Shown: positions 12,970-13,122 of the stretch, in pieces | Numbering within the stretch: position 1 is the stretch's first letter | How the letters are laid out: each line of letters opens with the position of its first letter | NCBI GenBank assembly: GCA_946549155.1 | Contig: CAMNQN010000079.1 | Coordinates: 1-13,122, forward strand | Length of the DNA: 13,122 bases | Direction: 5' to 3' | DNA from: an uncultured Lachnospiraceae bacterium | GTDB lineage: Bacteria; Bacillota; Clostridia; Lachnospirales; Lachnospiraceae | Program-made: the position numbers and the translations under genes | The notes under the pieces: generated by a model | What the model was told of the DNA's origin: nothing | The model's input: only the letters and a program-made list of their open reading frames with translations | Databases searched by the model: none

Positions 12970-13122
12970 GGGGTTGTTAATTATCAGGACGCAGGATGGG
13001 GAGGGGCAGTACACACACAGACCTCTGGAAAACATCTCCGGATACTAAGAAAACCTAAGATGCAGCCGGCCCCGGATTTCGGGCACCGAGGCAGTTCGCC
13101 GGGAAATCCTGATGATTTCCCA
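12970..13122 (+). other. Non-coding 3' region with stem-loops at the window edge
   Basis: No start with a credible ribosome binding site is seen after fucI. CCCG (13071-13074) pairs with CGGG (13080-13083), enclosed by CCGGC (13066-13070) with GCCGG (13098-13102). A second hairpin pairs GGGAAATC (13101-13108) with GATTTCCC (13114-13121) around CTGAT. A T-tract, if any, would lie beyond the window, so the second hairpin may be the operon terminator or an intercistronic element. Confidence 0.4.

Noticed and set aside
12857..13048. A 63-codon plus-strand frame overlapping the end of fucI
   Set aside because: It starts inside fucI in another frame with no ribosome binding site or recognisable motif.

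Overview
The window looks like chromosomal DNA from an anaerobic Firmicute, most likely a gut Lachnospiraceae-type Clostridium. This is an inference from the strong AGGAGG-type ribosome binding sites, the gene families (QueT, an OadB/OadG-like pair, RbsABC-type sugar transporters, a clostridial-type ketose 3-epimerase) and riboswitches typical of Firmicutes. No rRNA, tRNA, CRISPR array, insertion sequence or complete mobile element was seen.

Left part (1-2617). The window opens in the repeat-bearing C-terminal tail of an Rpn/PD-(D/E)XK-type protein, followed by a hairpin terminator shared with the convergent queT gene. The 477-bp gap between queT (minus strand) and an OadB-like gene (plus strand) is a regulatory hub. 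Towards queT it carries a promoter, a structured leader and a preQ1-I-like riboswitch overlapping the Shine-Dalgarno. Towards the OadB-like gene it carries a promoter and a yybP-ykoY (Mn2+) aptamer, whose closing stem competes with a strong terminator. The genes behind the Mn2+ switch are a Na+-translocating decarboxylase beta-subunit homologue and a 39-residue OadG-like membrane peptide. No carboxyltransferase or biotin-carrier gene is in view.

Middle and right part (2622-12969). This is a sugar-utilisation locus. An AraC-family regulator and a D-psicose/D-tagatose 3-epimerase-type enzyme lie on the minus strand. Divergent from the epimerase is a six-gene plus-strand array: periplasmic-type sugar-binding protein, permease, RbsA-type double ATPase, second permease, a 472-residue isomerase of the L-fucose/L-arabinose isomerase fold, and a canonical 589-residue L-fucose isomerase (FucI). 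The likely logic is import of an unphosphorylated aldose, aldose-ketose isomerisation by one or both isomerases, and C3 epimerisation by the divergent enzyme. Two chemically coherent routes are D-altrose to D-psicose to D-fructose, and D-arabinose to D-ribulose to D-xylulose; the sequence does not decide between these and L-fucose. No kinase or aldolase is in the window.

The epimerase and the transporter array are divergently transcribed from a 459-bp AT-rich gap. It contains a near-perfect 17-bp repeat, one copy upstream of each promoter at almost the same distance, which is a candidate operator for the AraC regulator. The last 153 bp after fucI hold no gene I can support, only two short stem-loops at the window edge.
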